Positions 1 to 7,335 of a DNA stretch of 7,616 nt are shown piece after piece (position 1 is the first letter of the stretch; each line of letters opens with the position of its first letter). The position numbers and the translations under genes are program-made. Source of the DNA: Bacteroidales bacterium (GTDB taxonomy: Bacteria > Bacteroidota > Bacteroidia > Bacteroidales > UBA932); NCBI GenBank assembly GCA_004552615.1, contig SFNZ01000085.1, positions 1 to 7,616 on the forward strand, in the 5' to 3' direction. The notes under the pieces are model-generated. The model was given only the letters and a program-made list of their open reading frames with translations. It ran no database searches and was not told the DNA's origin.

Positions 1-379
1 GTTCTTCATCGACGGCGACAAGAAGTACCCTACTATCTGCACCACCGGAACAGAGGACTATTTCTGCGGATCATACAACTTCGACAGGAACGGCAGGTTC
101 ATAGAGTTCTGCACACCTTACGCAGGTCTCGTTCAGGTAATCCGTCCTGACGGAACCTACAGGTCACAGGAGAGATTCGGCCTCTACAGATGGCACATCA
201 TGGATCCGGTAAGATTCAAGAAGGATTTCAAGGCTACAATCCAGGATCTCGGATGGAGATTCGACGGAAGATATCTCCAGCAGCATTCAGACATCGCAGC
301 CACATCATTCTGGTATCAGAGCGAGCCTCATGCAGCATTCCCTGAATTCCCAAGCTGGCAGGATCTCGAAAACTATTAA
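1..379 (+). CDS. DUF2961 / GH172 family glycoside hydrolase, C-terminal part (5' end outside window)
   Basis: An open frame enters from the left edge (first whole codon at base 2) and ends at TAA 377-379, giving about 125 C-terminal residues. The fragment begins FFIDGDKKYPTICTTGTEDYF, and the GTEDYF motif (codons 47-64) is a hallmark of DUF2961/GH172; I take its Glu (53-55) to be one of the conserved active-site acids. Further family-like stretches are the TPYAG segment, ERFGLYRWHI followed by DPVRFKKDF, then an IQDLGW strand. Known GH172 members act on furanosides (alpha-D-fructofuranosidase/difructose dianhydride I synthase, and exo-D-arabinofuranosidase). The N-terminus is missing, so signal peptide and localization cannot be judged. 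The stop lies two bases before the next ATG, so it is co-transcribed with the DUF4185 gene. Family assignment is firm; the choice between fructo- and arabinofuranoside is open, and the DUF4185 neighbour favours D-arabinofuranose. Confidence 0.9.
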   Translation, partial: FFIDGDKKYPTICTTGTEDYFCGSYNFDRNGRFIEFCTPYAGLVQVIRPDGTYRSQERFGLYRWHIMDPVRFKKDFKATIQDLGWRFDGRYLQQHSDIAATSFWYQSEPHAAFPEFPSWQDLENY

Positions 380-381
380 TT

Positions 382-1824
382 ATGGCTTTCAGACATACAT
401 TTACGCTTTTATGCCTGTCATGCATCGCCTGCATGACGGGCATAGTGACGAATTCCTGCGATAAAAGCGAAGACGATCCGAAAGGTGATGCCTCCGTTAC
501 CGTCATTGCCGGAGCAGAAGAGGTTGACGCCGTGAAAGGAGCTGCCGAAATCAAGCTGCGGATTGACGGGTTCAAGGACATGAAGTATCTGAAAATCGAG
601 AAAGAGACGAGTTTCGGAAAACTTCCAGCAAATTACCAGAAATCGATCCTGTCCGAGGAATTCACTTACGAATACCAGCTCAAGCAGACGGACCCTGAAC
701 TTATCTATATAAACTTCACCGGATATGACCTGTCAGGAGCTGCAGGGCCGACAACGACCGTAAAGATTCACAACAAGGAAGGAGTTTCCGGCAAGAGCGT
801 GACATTCACGAATCTTCAGTGTATCTCACGCGTGACGGGAAAGGAAGAGAACGGCCATGACGGACTACCTGCAGTGAAATATTCCGTAGGAAACCGGACC
901 GACCTGAAATACAATGTCGGGGGAACGGACCTCGGCATCGTGTGGGAAATCGAGCCGGGCCGGTATGGCCTGTTTTTCGGAGATACATACGGCGCCGATT
1001 TCAAGCCGAATTTCGCCGCCCCCGGTCCCAACGGAGGCTCATGGAGATGCAATGTCGTATTGTTCTCGGAAGATACGGACCTGTCCAACGGCCTGAGAAT
1101 TGACGATGCGGCTACAGACGGAAAACAGGCAAAGGAAATCTGTTTCGGAGCGAAGAACACTTCCGGAACGGGCGACTGGACCTCGATTCCTACCGCTGCC
1201 GTGCATGCGAACGGAGCGGAATACGTCCACTACATGAACATTAAGGCATGGAACGGATGGGTGACCAACTACTCCGGAATGTACAAGTCCACCGACAAGG
1301 GAATGAATTGGGAGCGCGTCGGAACGGTCAATTTCGCAGGCGAGAGCAATTTCGGGCAGGCCGGATACTACAATGACAACGGCACCGTCTACATGATTGC
1401 CACGAAGACCGGAAGGTCGGACACACCGCACATTGCCCGGTTCAGGGAATCCGACATCGAGGATCCTGCGAAATACGAGTACTGGAACGGTATCGGCTGG
1501 ATAAAAGGACGTGAAGATCTTGCTGTTCCGATGTTCAAGGACGAGACCGGGGAACTTTCATTCTCCTATATGCCTGAACTCGGAAAATGGATATTGCTGT
1601 ACTTCAACGGTCCTCGTTACGAAATAAGCATGCGCAGCGCAGACAGGCCGGAAGGCCCGTGGAGCGAACCTGTGCAGGTAGCCAGCGGATGGCAGTGGGC
1701 CCAGCTTTACGGCTCATTCATCCATCCTCTCTCCAAGAACGGCACCACATTGTATTTCATCATGTCGATGTGGCTGCCATATAATACTTATCTGATGTCA
1801 ATAGACTTGAAATTAAGCAAATGA
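382..1824 (+). CDS. DUF4185-type (GH183-like) surface lipoprotein, candidate endo-D-arabinofuranosidase
   Basis: A 480-residue protein. The ATG at 382 gives a lipoprotein signal: hydrophobic run FTLLCLSCIACMTGIVT, then Cys26 followed by DKSEDD, an acidic stretch typical of Bacteroidota lipoproteins exported to the outer surface. Residues about 36-145 look like a beta-rich Ig-like spacer with no catalytic signature. The DUF4185 module follows (about 150-478): GGTDLGI with Asp183, FGDTYG with Asp201, and WRCNVV from Trp221. An Asp-box, STDKGMNW at residues 303-310 (pattern SxDxGxxW), and SADRPEGPW at 419-427 support a beta-propeller fold. DUF4185 includes endo-D-arabinofuranosidases (GH183) that cut mycobacterial D-arabinan; the family is broad, so the activity is inferred. 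The pairing with GH172 supports it. The gene starts two bases after the GH172 stop and overlaps the GH97 start by four bases. Surface placement fits a first-cut enzyme. Confidence 0.82.
   Translation: MAFRHTFTLLCLSCIACMTGIVTNSCDKSEDDPKGDASVTVIAGAEEVDAVKGAAEIKLRIDGFKDMKYLKIEKETSFGKLPANYQKSILSEEFTYEYQLKQTDPELIYINFTGYDLSGAAGPTTTVKIHNKEGVSGKSVTFTNLQCISRVTGKEENGHDGLPAVKYSVGNRTDLKYNVGGTDLGIVWEIEPGRYGLFFGDTYGADFKPNFAAPGPNGGSWRCNVVLFSEDTDLSNGLRIDDAATDGKQAKEICFGAKNTSGTGDWTSIPTAAVHANGAEYVHYMNIKAWNGWVTNYSGMYKSTDKGMNWERVGTVNFAGESNFGQAGYYNDNGTVYMIATKTGRSDTPHIARFRESDIEDPAKYEYWNGIGWIKGREDLAVPMFKDETGELSFSYMPELGKWILLYFNGPRYEISMRSADRPEGPWSEPVQVASGWQWAQLYGSFIHPLSKNGTTLYFIMSMWLPYNTYLMSIDLKLSK
457..459 (+). other. 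Predicted lipidated cysteine (Cys26) and surface-export stretch of the DUF4185 protein
   Basis: This TGC codon encodes Cys26 after the hydrophobic core and a short TNS segment. The following residues, DKSEDD (460-477), are acidic, like the lipoprotein export signals of Bacteroidota. Earlier cysteines (11, 14, 17) sit inside the hydrophobic core and are poorer candidates because they would leave too short a signal. It is the only lipoprotein-type N-terminus among the complete genes here. Confidence 0.65.
1821..1824 (+). other. ATGA stop/start overlap between the DUF4185 and GH97 genes
   Basis: The GH97 start codon ATG (1821-1823) overlaps the TGA stop (1822-1824) of the upstream gene. No clear Shine-Dalgarno sequence is visible just upstream (the region reads TTGAAATTAAGCAA). 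This arrangement commonly means translational coupling, which would tie synthesis of the surface lipoprotein to that of the GH97 enzyme. Confidence 0.85.
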
Positions 1825-4793
1825 AACTAAGATTGGCACTGATCCCGGTGCTGGTCATTTCCACTGTCCTCTCATCTGCGCAGAACACTGTCAGGATACA
1901 GTCCCCCGACGGGAATTTGTCGATGACAATGTCTGCGGAGAAGGGGGGAGTAACATACCGCATCGATTACAAGAAGGAAAATCTCGTGAAACCTTCCGGA
2001 ATCGGACTGATTCTGGACAGGGGAACCGTCGGCAGCAATTCCCGTTTCGGAAAAGCATCAAGGACGAACGGCACGGAATCGTATGACCTTCCCGTCGGGA
2101 AAACATCCCACGTGGAAAGCCGTTGGAACGGGGCGTTGATTCCGTTCACGGACAAAGGCGTGGACGGAATCGAATGCTCGGTGGAGATGCGCATATTCAA
2201 TGATGCCGCAGCATACCGCCTGGTATTCAAAGACAAGTCGACTGACGGAAATATCCGTATACGAAACGAGAGAATGGACCTGAATCTCAGCGGAAATCCT
2301 CTTGCCACAGTACTTTACGCCCCCGGATTCATCAATACTCACGAAGGCCTTTACACCACGGCCAATGCCGGCAGCCTGGACAATGACAGACTGATGGACA
2401 TGCCGGCGCTATTCGAGTTCGGAAGCGGGAAATTCCTCGCAGTGACTGAGGCCAATCTCGTCAATTATGCCGGAATGTATCTCATCCGGAAAGACGGGGT
2501 CCTGACCAGCAGGCTCTCGCCGAGGCTCGACAATCCTGAATACAGCGTGCTTTTGGACAAGGAAGGCCGGACCCCGTGGAGAGTGTTCATGGTAAGTGAC
2601 AGAATCGGGGCCCTGATAGAAAGCACGGCCCTGACAAGTCTCTGTGACCCGTGCAAAATAGAAGACACGGGATGGCTGAAACCAGGAAAGACGACTTTCC
2701 CGTGGTGGAACGACACCCAGGTTCCCGACACGACATTCCAGCCGGGAAACAATTTCCTGACCAACAAGTACTATATTGATTTCGCTGCAGACCACGGACT
2801 TGAATATCATTCGGTTTACGGCTATGCAGACATGCCCTGGTACGTGGACGACGGCCCGGGCTTCAGCATTGCCGGTCCCGGAGCCGACCTCACGAGGCCT
2901 GTGCCACTCCTGGACTTCGAGGCCGTCTGCAAATATGCCCGGAGCCGGGGCGTGGACATTCACGTATGGCTGAACTGGGCGGCCCTTTACAAGGATATCG
3001 ACAATGTCTTCACGAAGTTCAATGAATGGGGCGTGAAGGGAATGATGGTGGACTTCATGGACAGGGATGACCAGGAAATGATTGAGATTCAGGAGACTAT
3101 ACTCCGGAAAGCAGCTGAGCACCAATTGTTCATCCAGTTCCACGGGGCGAGCAAGCCGTCCGGACTGTCGAGGACATGGCCGAATGAATTCACGAGGGAA
3201 GGCACACTGAACTATGAGGTGTACAAATGGGACCGTGCGCGCAACATGGGCGCCGGCCACGACATCAACATGCCGTTCACAAGGCTTCTGGCAGGGCCTG
3301 CCGACTACCATCTCGGAGGATTCAGGTCGGTAGCGGCAAAGGACTTCAAGGTCAGGTACTCGGCCCCTCTCGTGACGAGCACTCGCTGCCACATGCTGGC
3401 AATGTACGTCGTTCTGGAGAGCTATCTCAACATGGTCTGCGACTACCCGGATGCCTACAGGGGACAGCCGGGATTCTCTTTCATAGAAGATGTCCCGACC
3501 ACCTGGGACGAGACGAGAGTACTTTCAGCCGAAGCGAGAAAATATATCGTCACCGCGCGGAGGAAAGGAACTGACTGGTATGTGGGCGGGATCACGGATT
3601 CCGGGGAGAGGGAGTTCCATGTGGACTTCGGATTCCTCGGGGAAGGTAATTACCGGGCTGAACTGTATATGGATGCAGACGATACGGATGAATATCCGGA
3701 TCATCTGATTCACGGGACCAGAATCCTGGACTCCGGTTCGGAGATGACGGTAAAGGCCGGTGCTTCAGGAGGTTTCGTCATGAAGCTTTGCCCTTGTGAC
3801 TGCGGGATTGCCCGTGATGGCATGACACCTCCGGACACTACGGCAGGTCTGTGGATAAGGCCGAACGGAGCGAGTGACGCAAGGCCGAAATGGGGATTTG
3901 CCGACGGAATACAGGTAGGCATCGCCCCTACGGGCGGTCCGAGAGGACTTCTCAGGATATACACACCGTATCTCGGCCAGCCGGACGACTATGTGATGAA
4001 TTTCATCGCCGTGGAGCCTATACCTCACAAGGGCAAGGACATCCGCGGACTCTCCGAATTGGAACGGAGCCAGATTGACGGTCGCCAGGGCAAGATTTTC
4101 TGGAGTTCGGACGACGATATCCTGGATGATGCAGACAAGGCCGTTCCGGCACGCGGAGTCATCAGCAATGTCGATGGCGAGCAGCAGCTTACCGTATATA
4201 TCTTCACCGAGAAATTCCTCAACGGCACCGAGCCATACCTGCGCCTGAAGTTCCGGGAAAGCCGGCCGTATGAATTCGAGATTTCCACATTCACCCGGGA
4301 GAACGGCAATCCGGAGCCGGACTACTGCATCGTCACCGCTACCATGGGGAACAAGGCCAGGCTGCGTAACCTGTACCTGAAGGACGGAACCCTGCATTCG
4401 GGAAGCATCTGGCCGGACTACCGGCTGGACGGTTTTGCAGAGCATTGCCACATCCCTGCCGGAAGAATGATATCAGGATCTGACGGGGCAGTCTGGTTCA
4501 TAGCCGCTCCGGACGAGGAGGATCCTGCATCCACGCCGCTCGCCGAAGGGACGTTCCCCGGATGGAAATATTACGGGGCGACAGCAACACAATATTGGAA
4601 GAAGCTTCTTCCGGAATCCCGTACCGAGGGACTTGTGAACGGAAGATTCGCCTACTGGGGGAGCAGTTCCCCTATTCCGGGAGGCATTGCCTATGAGAAT
4701 TTCGAGATGAAATCTCCTTTCAGACAGGGAGATACTTTCATCTTCGGCATCTCACCGCTCTCTCCGGAGAGATTCATTAAAAGCATAAGATAA
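1821..4793 (+). CDS. GH97 family retaining-type glycosidase with an unnamed C-terminal extension
   Basis: A 990-residue protein, longer than usual GH97 enzymes (roughly 640-740). The signal peptide MKLRLALIPVLVISTVLSSA is probably cut before Gln21 (type I), so the product should be periplasmic. Residues about 22-290 match the GH97 N-terminal beta-sandwich (opening VRIQSPDGNL), about 300-560 the (beta/alpha)8 barrel, and about 570-656 the C-terminal beta domain. Key region: GVKGMMVDFMDRDDQ with Asp411, FHGASKPSGL, then TREGTLNYE with Glu460 and Glu466. Asp411 and Glu466 are 55 residues apart, the spacing I recall between nucleophile Asp415 and acid/base Glu470 of the retaining alpha-galactosidase BT1871. 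Where inverting SusB has a catalytic Glu (HE), this protein has Gly442 (HG). That indicates a retaining enzyme, of the alpha-galactosidase/beta-L-arabinopyranosidase type rather than a SusB alpha-glucosidase; the true substrate is unknown. Glu460 is a probable calcium ligand. The last 330 residues are described separately. Confidence 0.9.
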   Translation: MKLRLALIPVLVISTVLSSAQNTVRIQSPDGNLSMTMSAEKGGVTYRIDYKKENLVKPSGIGLILDRGTVGSNSRFGKASRTNGTESYDLPVGKTSHVESRWNGALIPFTDKGVDGIECSVEMRIFNDAAAYRLVFKDKSTDGNIRIRNERMDLNLSGNPLATVLYAPGFINTHEGLYTTANAGSLDNDRLMDMPALFEFGSGKFLAVTEANLVNYAGMYLIRKDGVLTSRLSPRLDNPEYSVLLDKEGRTPWRVFMVSDRIGALIESTALTSLCDPCKIEDTGWLKPGKTTFPWWNDTQVPDTTFQPGNNFLTNKYYIDFAADHGLEYHSVYGYADMPWYVDDGPGFSIAGPGADLTRPVPLLDFEAVCKYARSRGVDIHVWLNWAALYKDIDNVFTKFNEWGVKGMMVDFMDRDDQEMIEIQETILRKAAEHQLFIQFHGASKPSGLSRTWPNEFTREGTLNYEVYKWDRARNMGAGHDINMPFTRLLAGPADYHLGGFRSVAAKDFKVRYSAPLVTSTRCHMLAMYVVLESYLNMVCDYPDAYRGQPGFSFIEDVPTTWDETRVLSAEARKYIVTARRKGTDWYVGGITDSGEREFHVDFGFLGEGNYRAELYMDADDTDEYPDHLIHGTRILDSGSEMTVKAGASGGFVMKLCPCDCGIARDGMTPPDTTAGLWIRPNGASDARPKWGFADGIQVGIAPTGGPRGLLRIYTPYLGQPDDYVMNFIAVEPIPHKGKDIRGLSELERSQIDGRQGKIFWSSDDDILDDADKAVPARGVISNVDGEQQLTVYIFTEKFLNGTEPYLRLKFRESRPYEFEISTFTRENGNPEPDYCIVTATMGNKARLRNLYLKDGTLHSGSIWPDYRLDGFAEHCHIPAGRMISGSDGAVWFIAAPDEEDPASTPLAEGTFPGWKYYGATATQYWKKLLPESRTEGLVNGRFAYWGSSSPIPGGIAYENFEMKSPFRQGDTFIFGISPLSPERFIKSIR
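3789..4790 (+). other. C-terminal region (about residues 657-990) of the GH97 protein, family not recognised
   Basis: After the expected end of the GH97 fold (about residue 656) there is a short Cys-rich joint, CPCDC (657-661), and then about 330 residues rich in aromatic and beta-type sequence. Strongly patterned stretches: LWIRP (677-681), WGFADGIQVG from residue 691 leading into PRGLLRIYTPYLGQ, TATMGNKARLRNLYLKDG (near 838-855), GWKYYGATATQYW (914-926), and YWGSSSPIPGGIAYENFEM (945-963). They look like conserved cores of a real domain, not read-through noise; codon use and frame are continuous and there is no stop or frameshift. It could be a carbohydrate-binding beta-sandwich or a second catalytic unit. 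I cannot assign a family. Confidence 0.7.
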
Positions 4794-4811
4794 CCCTACA
4801 ACGTAATAATT
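4794..4811 (+). other. Short intergenic spacer between the GH97 and GH116 genes
   Basis: These 18 bases, the longest gap in the window, end in the AT-rich TAATAATT just before ATG 4812. AT-rich leaders of this kind are usual for Bacteroidota, which depend little on Shine-Dalgarno pairing. The gap is too short for a promoter plus terminator, and no hairpin is visible, so it supports one continuous transcript. Confidence 0.6.
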
Positions 4812-7328
4812 ATGAAGAGCAAATGTATTTTGACTGCGGTCCTGGCTCTTGCCGCCTCGACATCTCTGCTTCAGGCAAGAGAGTACAACAAGACCTACAC
4901 CGGGAAAGAGCTTGACCACATAGCCTACCCGATCGGAGGTCTCGGCTCGGGAATGTTCTGTCTCGAAGGGACGGGTGCCATTTCCAATGTCTCATTCCAC
5001 CATTACCCACAGCTTTTCCACGAGCCTTGCACATTCGCAGCAATCCACGTGAAAGGCGTGCAGAACGGCTCCAAGGTGCTGGAGGCCAATGTTCCTGACT
5101 ACAAGATTTTCGGAAGGAACGAAGGCGGAATGGGAGTGGGCGGAACCACATGGGGACTTCCACGCTTCGACGAGGGCTCATTCTCCGCAAGATTCCCGTT
5201 CGCTGAGATTGACCTGAAGGACAATGATCTCCCGGTTGACGTCCACATCACCGGATGGAATCCTTTCATCCCTAATGACGAGGACAATTCCGGACTCCCT
5301 GCAGGTGGACTCGAATATACCTTCACCAACACTTCCGCCGGCGAGATAGAAGCCATCTTCTCGTTCAATACCAGGAATTTCATGTGGAGGACAAATGACA
5401 CTCCATCCCCTATCACAAAGATGGACAAAGGGTTCGTGCTGAACCAGAACCCTGCAGAGAGGCTCGTGGATGCTGAAGGACATTGCGCTATTTTCACTGA
5501 CGAGGAATCCACGGTGGTAAATTACTGCTGGTTTCGCGGCGGATGGTTCGACCCTCTCACCATGGCCTGGAACAACGTGGCCAATGGCAACATGCCATCC
5601 AACGAGCCTGAGAACGGCGGCCCGGGAGCATCCATCTACGTTCCGTTCAAACTGAAGGCAGGCGAAAGCAAGACGATTCACCTCTACCTTGCATGGTATG
5701 TTCCGCATTCGGTTCACCGTATTGGACCTGACGCCGTCTCCGACTGTGATTTCGGCGACTGCTACAGCCCTGATCTCTACAAGGACACACCTGAGAGATA
5801 TGAGCCTTGGTACAGCAGGAGATTCTCCGGAGTGGATGAAGTTGCTTCCTACTGGGCATGTCATTACAATGAGCTGAAAGCCGCTACACAGAAGTTTACA
5901 GACGCATTCTACGACAGCACACTTCCTCCAGAGGTAATTGATGCAGTTTCCAGCAACCTCACCATCCTCAAGTCTCCTACTGTAATGCGCCAGCATGACG
6001 GAAGGTTCTGGGTATGGGAAGGCAGCGGCGACAACTGGGGAAGCTGCCACGGTTCCTGCACCCACGTATGGAATTACGCCCAGGCCGTGCCTCATCTTTT
6101 CCCGAGAATGGAGCGCACTCTCAGGGAGACTGAGTTCCTCGTGGACGAAAACAAGGAAGGCCATCAGGTATTCAGGGCCAACATTCCTATCCGTCCGGTG
6201 AAGCACGATTTCCATTCTGCAGCTGACGGACAGCTCGGCGGCATCATGAAGGTGCACAGGGAATGGAGAATCAGCGGTGACAACGAGTGGATCCGCAGTC
6301 TCTATCCACAGATTGTCAAGAGTATGGACTATTGCATCCGCACATGGGACCCTGACAGGCTCGGCGCTGTGATAGAGCCTCACCACAATACCTACGACAT
6401 CGAGTTCTGGGGACCTGACGGAATGTGTACCAGCTTCTATGCTGGAGCATTGAACAGCATCGTGGAAATCGGCTCATTCCTCGGCGAGGATGTTTCCGAA
6501 TACAAGGCTCTTCTCAAGAAGGCCCGCAAATATATGACTGACAAGCTCTGGAACGGGGAATATTTCTACCAGGACATCAGATGGAAGGACCTCAAGGCAG
6601 AGGACCCTACCAAGGCCCAGTCTTTCCACAGCTCCTATTCAACTGAAGCCCGCCACATTCTCGAGAACGAAGGTCCTAAGTATCAGTACGGTACAGGATG
6701 TCTTTCAGACGGCGTCATCGGCTGCTGGATGTCTCTGGTCTGCGGTCTCGACGAGCCTGTCGACAAGGAGAAGGTCACAAGCCATCTCGAGTCCGTGTAC
6801 AAGTACAATCTCAAGCACGACCTGCGCAATCATTCCAATCCTCAGAGACCGGGATATGCCGTAGGTACTGACGGTGGACTTCTCCTCTGCTCATGGCCTA
6901 AGGGCGGCAAGCTCAGCCTGCCTTTCGTATATAGCGACGAGGTTTGGACCGGTATCGAGTACCAGGTGGCATCCCATCTCATTTTCGAGGGCAAGGTTGC
7001 TGAAGGCCTCGACATCGTGAGGACCTGCCGCGACAGGTATGACGGCGTGAAACGCAATCCTTACAACGAGTACGAGTGCGGTTCATGGTATGCAAGGGCA
7101 ATGTCGAGCTACAGTCTCCTCCAGGCCCTGACCGGAGTCCGCTACGACGCGGTGACCAAGACTCTCTACATCGACTCGAAGATAGGCGATAACTTCCGTT
7201 CATTCCTTTCAACTGCAAGCGGATACGCCGTAGTGGGACTGAAGGGCGGCAAGCCGTTCATCGATGTACGCGAAGGCAATATCGATGTACAGAAATGCAT
7301 TGTAAGCGGTAAAACTGCAAAACTCTAA
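4812..7328 (+). CDS. GH116 family glycosidase (GBA2-like, DUF608 catalytic domain), secreted
   Basis: An 838-residue protein, close to bacterial GH116 enzymes of about 800. The signal peptide (residues 1-22, ending SLLQA) is probably cut before Arg23, so a periplasmic location is likely. The N-terminal beta-sandwich (about 30-330) opens with the family motif IAYPIGGLGSGMFCLEGTG and contains TGWNPFIPNDEDNSGLP. The (alpha/alpha)6 catalytic domain (about 365-815) has FWVWEGSGDNWG with Glu403 at the position of the GBA2 nucleophile (LEG motif), followed by HVWNYAQAVPHLFPRMERTL. NTYDIEFWGPDGMCTSFYAGAL carries Asp529, matching the acid/base Asp of the GBA2 TYDGW motif. GSWYARAMSSY and LTGVRYDAVTKTLYI close the domain. 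Characterised GH116 enzymes release beta-glucose, beta-xylose or N-acetylglucosamine; in this company the substrate may be a pentoside, but that is inference. The gene sits 18 bases after GH97. Pro codons are mostly CCT, unlike GH97. Confidence 0.92.
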   Translation: MKSKCILTAVLALAASTSLLQAREYNKTYTGKELDHIAYPIGGLGSGMFCLEGTGAISNVSFHHYPQLFHEPCTFAAIHVKGVQNGSKVLEANVPDYKIFGRNEGGMGVGGTTWGLPRFDEGSFSARFPFAEIDLKDNDLPVDVHITGWNPFIPNDEDNSGLPAGGLEYTFTNTSAGEIEAIFSFNTRNFMWRTNDTPSPITKMDKGFVLNQNPAERLVDAEGHCAIFTDEESTVVNYCWFRGGWFDPLTMAWNNVANGNMPSNEPENGGPGASIYVPFKLKAGESKTIHLYLAWYVPHSVHRIGPDAVSDCDFGDCYSPDLYKDTPERYEPWYSRRFSGVDEVASYWACHYNELKAATQKFTDAFYDSTLPPEVIDAVSSNLTILKSPTVMRQHDGRFWVWEGSGDNWGSCHGSCTHVWNYAQAVPHLFPRMERTLRETEFLVDENKEGHQVFRANIPIRPVKHDFHSAADGQLGGIMKVHREWRISGDNEWIRSLYPQIVKSMDYCIRTWDPDRLGAVIEPHHNTYDIEFWGPDGMCTSFYAGALNSIVEIGSFLGEDVSEYKALLKKARKYMTDKLWNGEYFYQDIRWKDLKAEDPTKAQSFHSSYSTEARHILENEGPKYQYGTGCLSDGVIGCWMSLVCGLDEPVDKEKVTSHLESVYKYNLKHDLRNHSNPQRPGYAVGTDGGLLLCSWPKGGKLSLPFVYSDEVWTGIEYQVASHLIFEGKVAEGLDIVRTCRDRYDGVKRNPYNEYECGSWYARAMSSYSLLQALTGVRYDAVTKTLYIDSKIGDNFRSFLSTASGYAVVGLKGGKPFIDVREGNIDVQKCIVSGKTAKL

Positions 7329-7332
7329 AAAA

Positions 7333-7335
7333 TTG
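7333..7335 (+). promoter_or_regulatory. TTG initiation codon of the GH43 gene
   Basis: TTG is placed exactly where a signal peptide should start (Lys-Lys at positions 2-3, then a hydrophobic core) and four bases after the upstream stop, in an A-rich context (TCTAAAAAATTG). The first in-frame ATG (7453) would delete the signal peptide and the catalytic ADP motif, so it cannot be the real start. An ATG-only gene finder would miss or truncate this gene. Confidence 0.75.

Noticed and set aside
234..581. 115-codon open frame on the - strand across the GH172/DUF4185 junction
   Set aside because: It overlaps the coding ends of two well-supported genes and has no recognisable features of its own.
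2409..3392. 327-codon open frame on the - strand inside the GH97 gene
   Set aside because: Antisense to the GH97 barrel, including the catalytic Asp411 and Glu460/466 codons; composition (Arg, Val, His rich) is typical of a shadow frame.
3785..3850. Possible stop-loss fusion or frameshift joining two originally separate genes at the GH97/C-terminal joint
   Set aside because: The frame is continuous, no remnant start, signal peptide or stop codon is seen at the joint, and the product ends with a normal stop. It reads as an established fusion, not a recent error.
3765..4451. 228-codon open frame on the - strand under the GH97 C-terminal region
   Set aside because: I considered whether the unnamed extension might be non-coding with a real gene opposite. 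The sense frame continues from GH97 without a stop and has patterned aromatic motifs, while the antisense product does not.
4794..4811. Promoter or terminator between GH97 and GH116
   Set aside because: Eighteen bases are too few for a Bacteroidota -33/-7 promoter plus leader, and there is no inverted repeat.
5178..6386. 402-codon open frame on the - strand inside the GH116 gene
   Set aside because: It lies wholly antisense to a gene with intact catalytic motifs. The translation shows no coherent domain or signal peptide; it is a by-product of GC-rich third positions.
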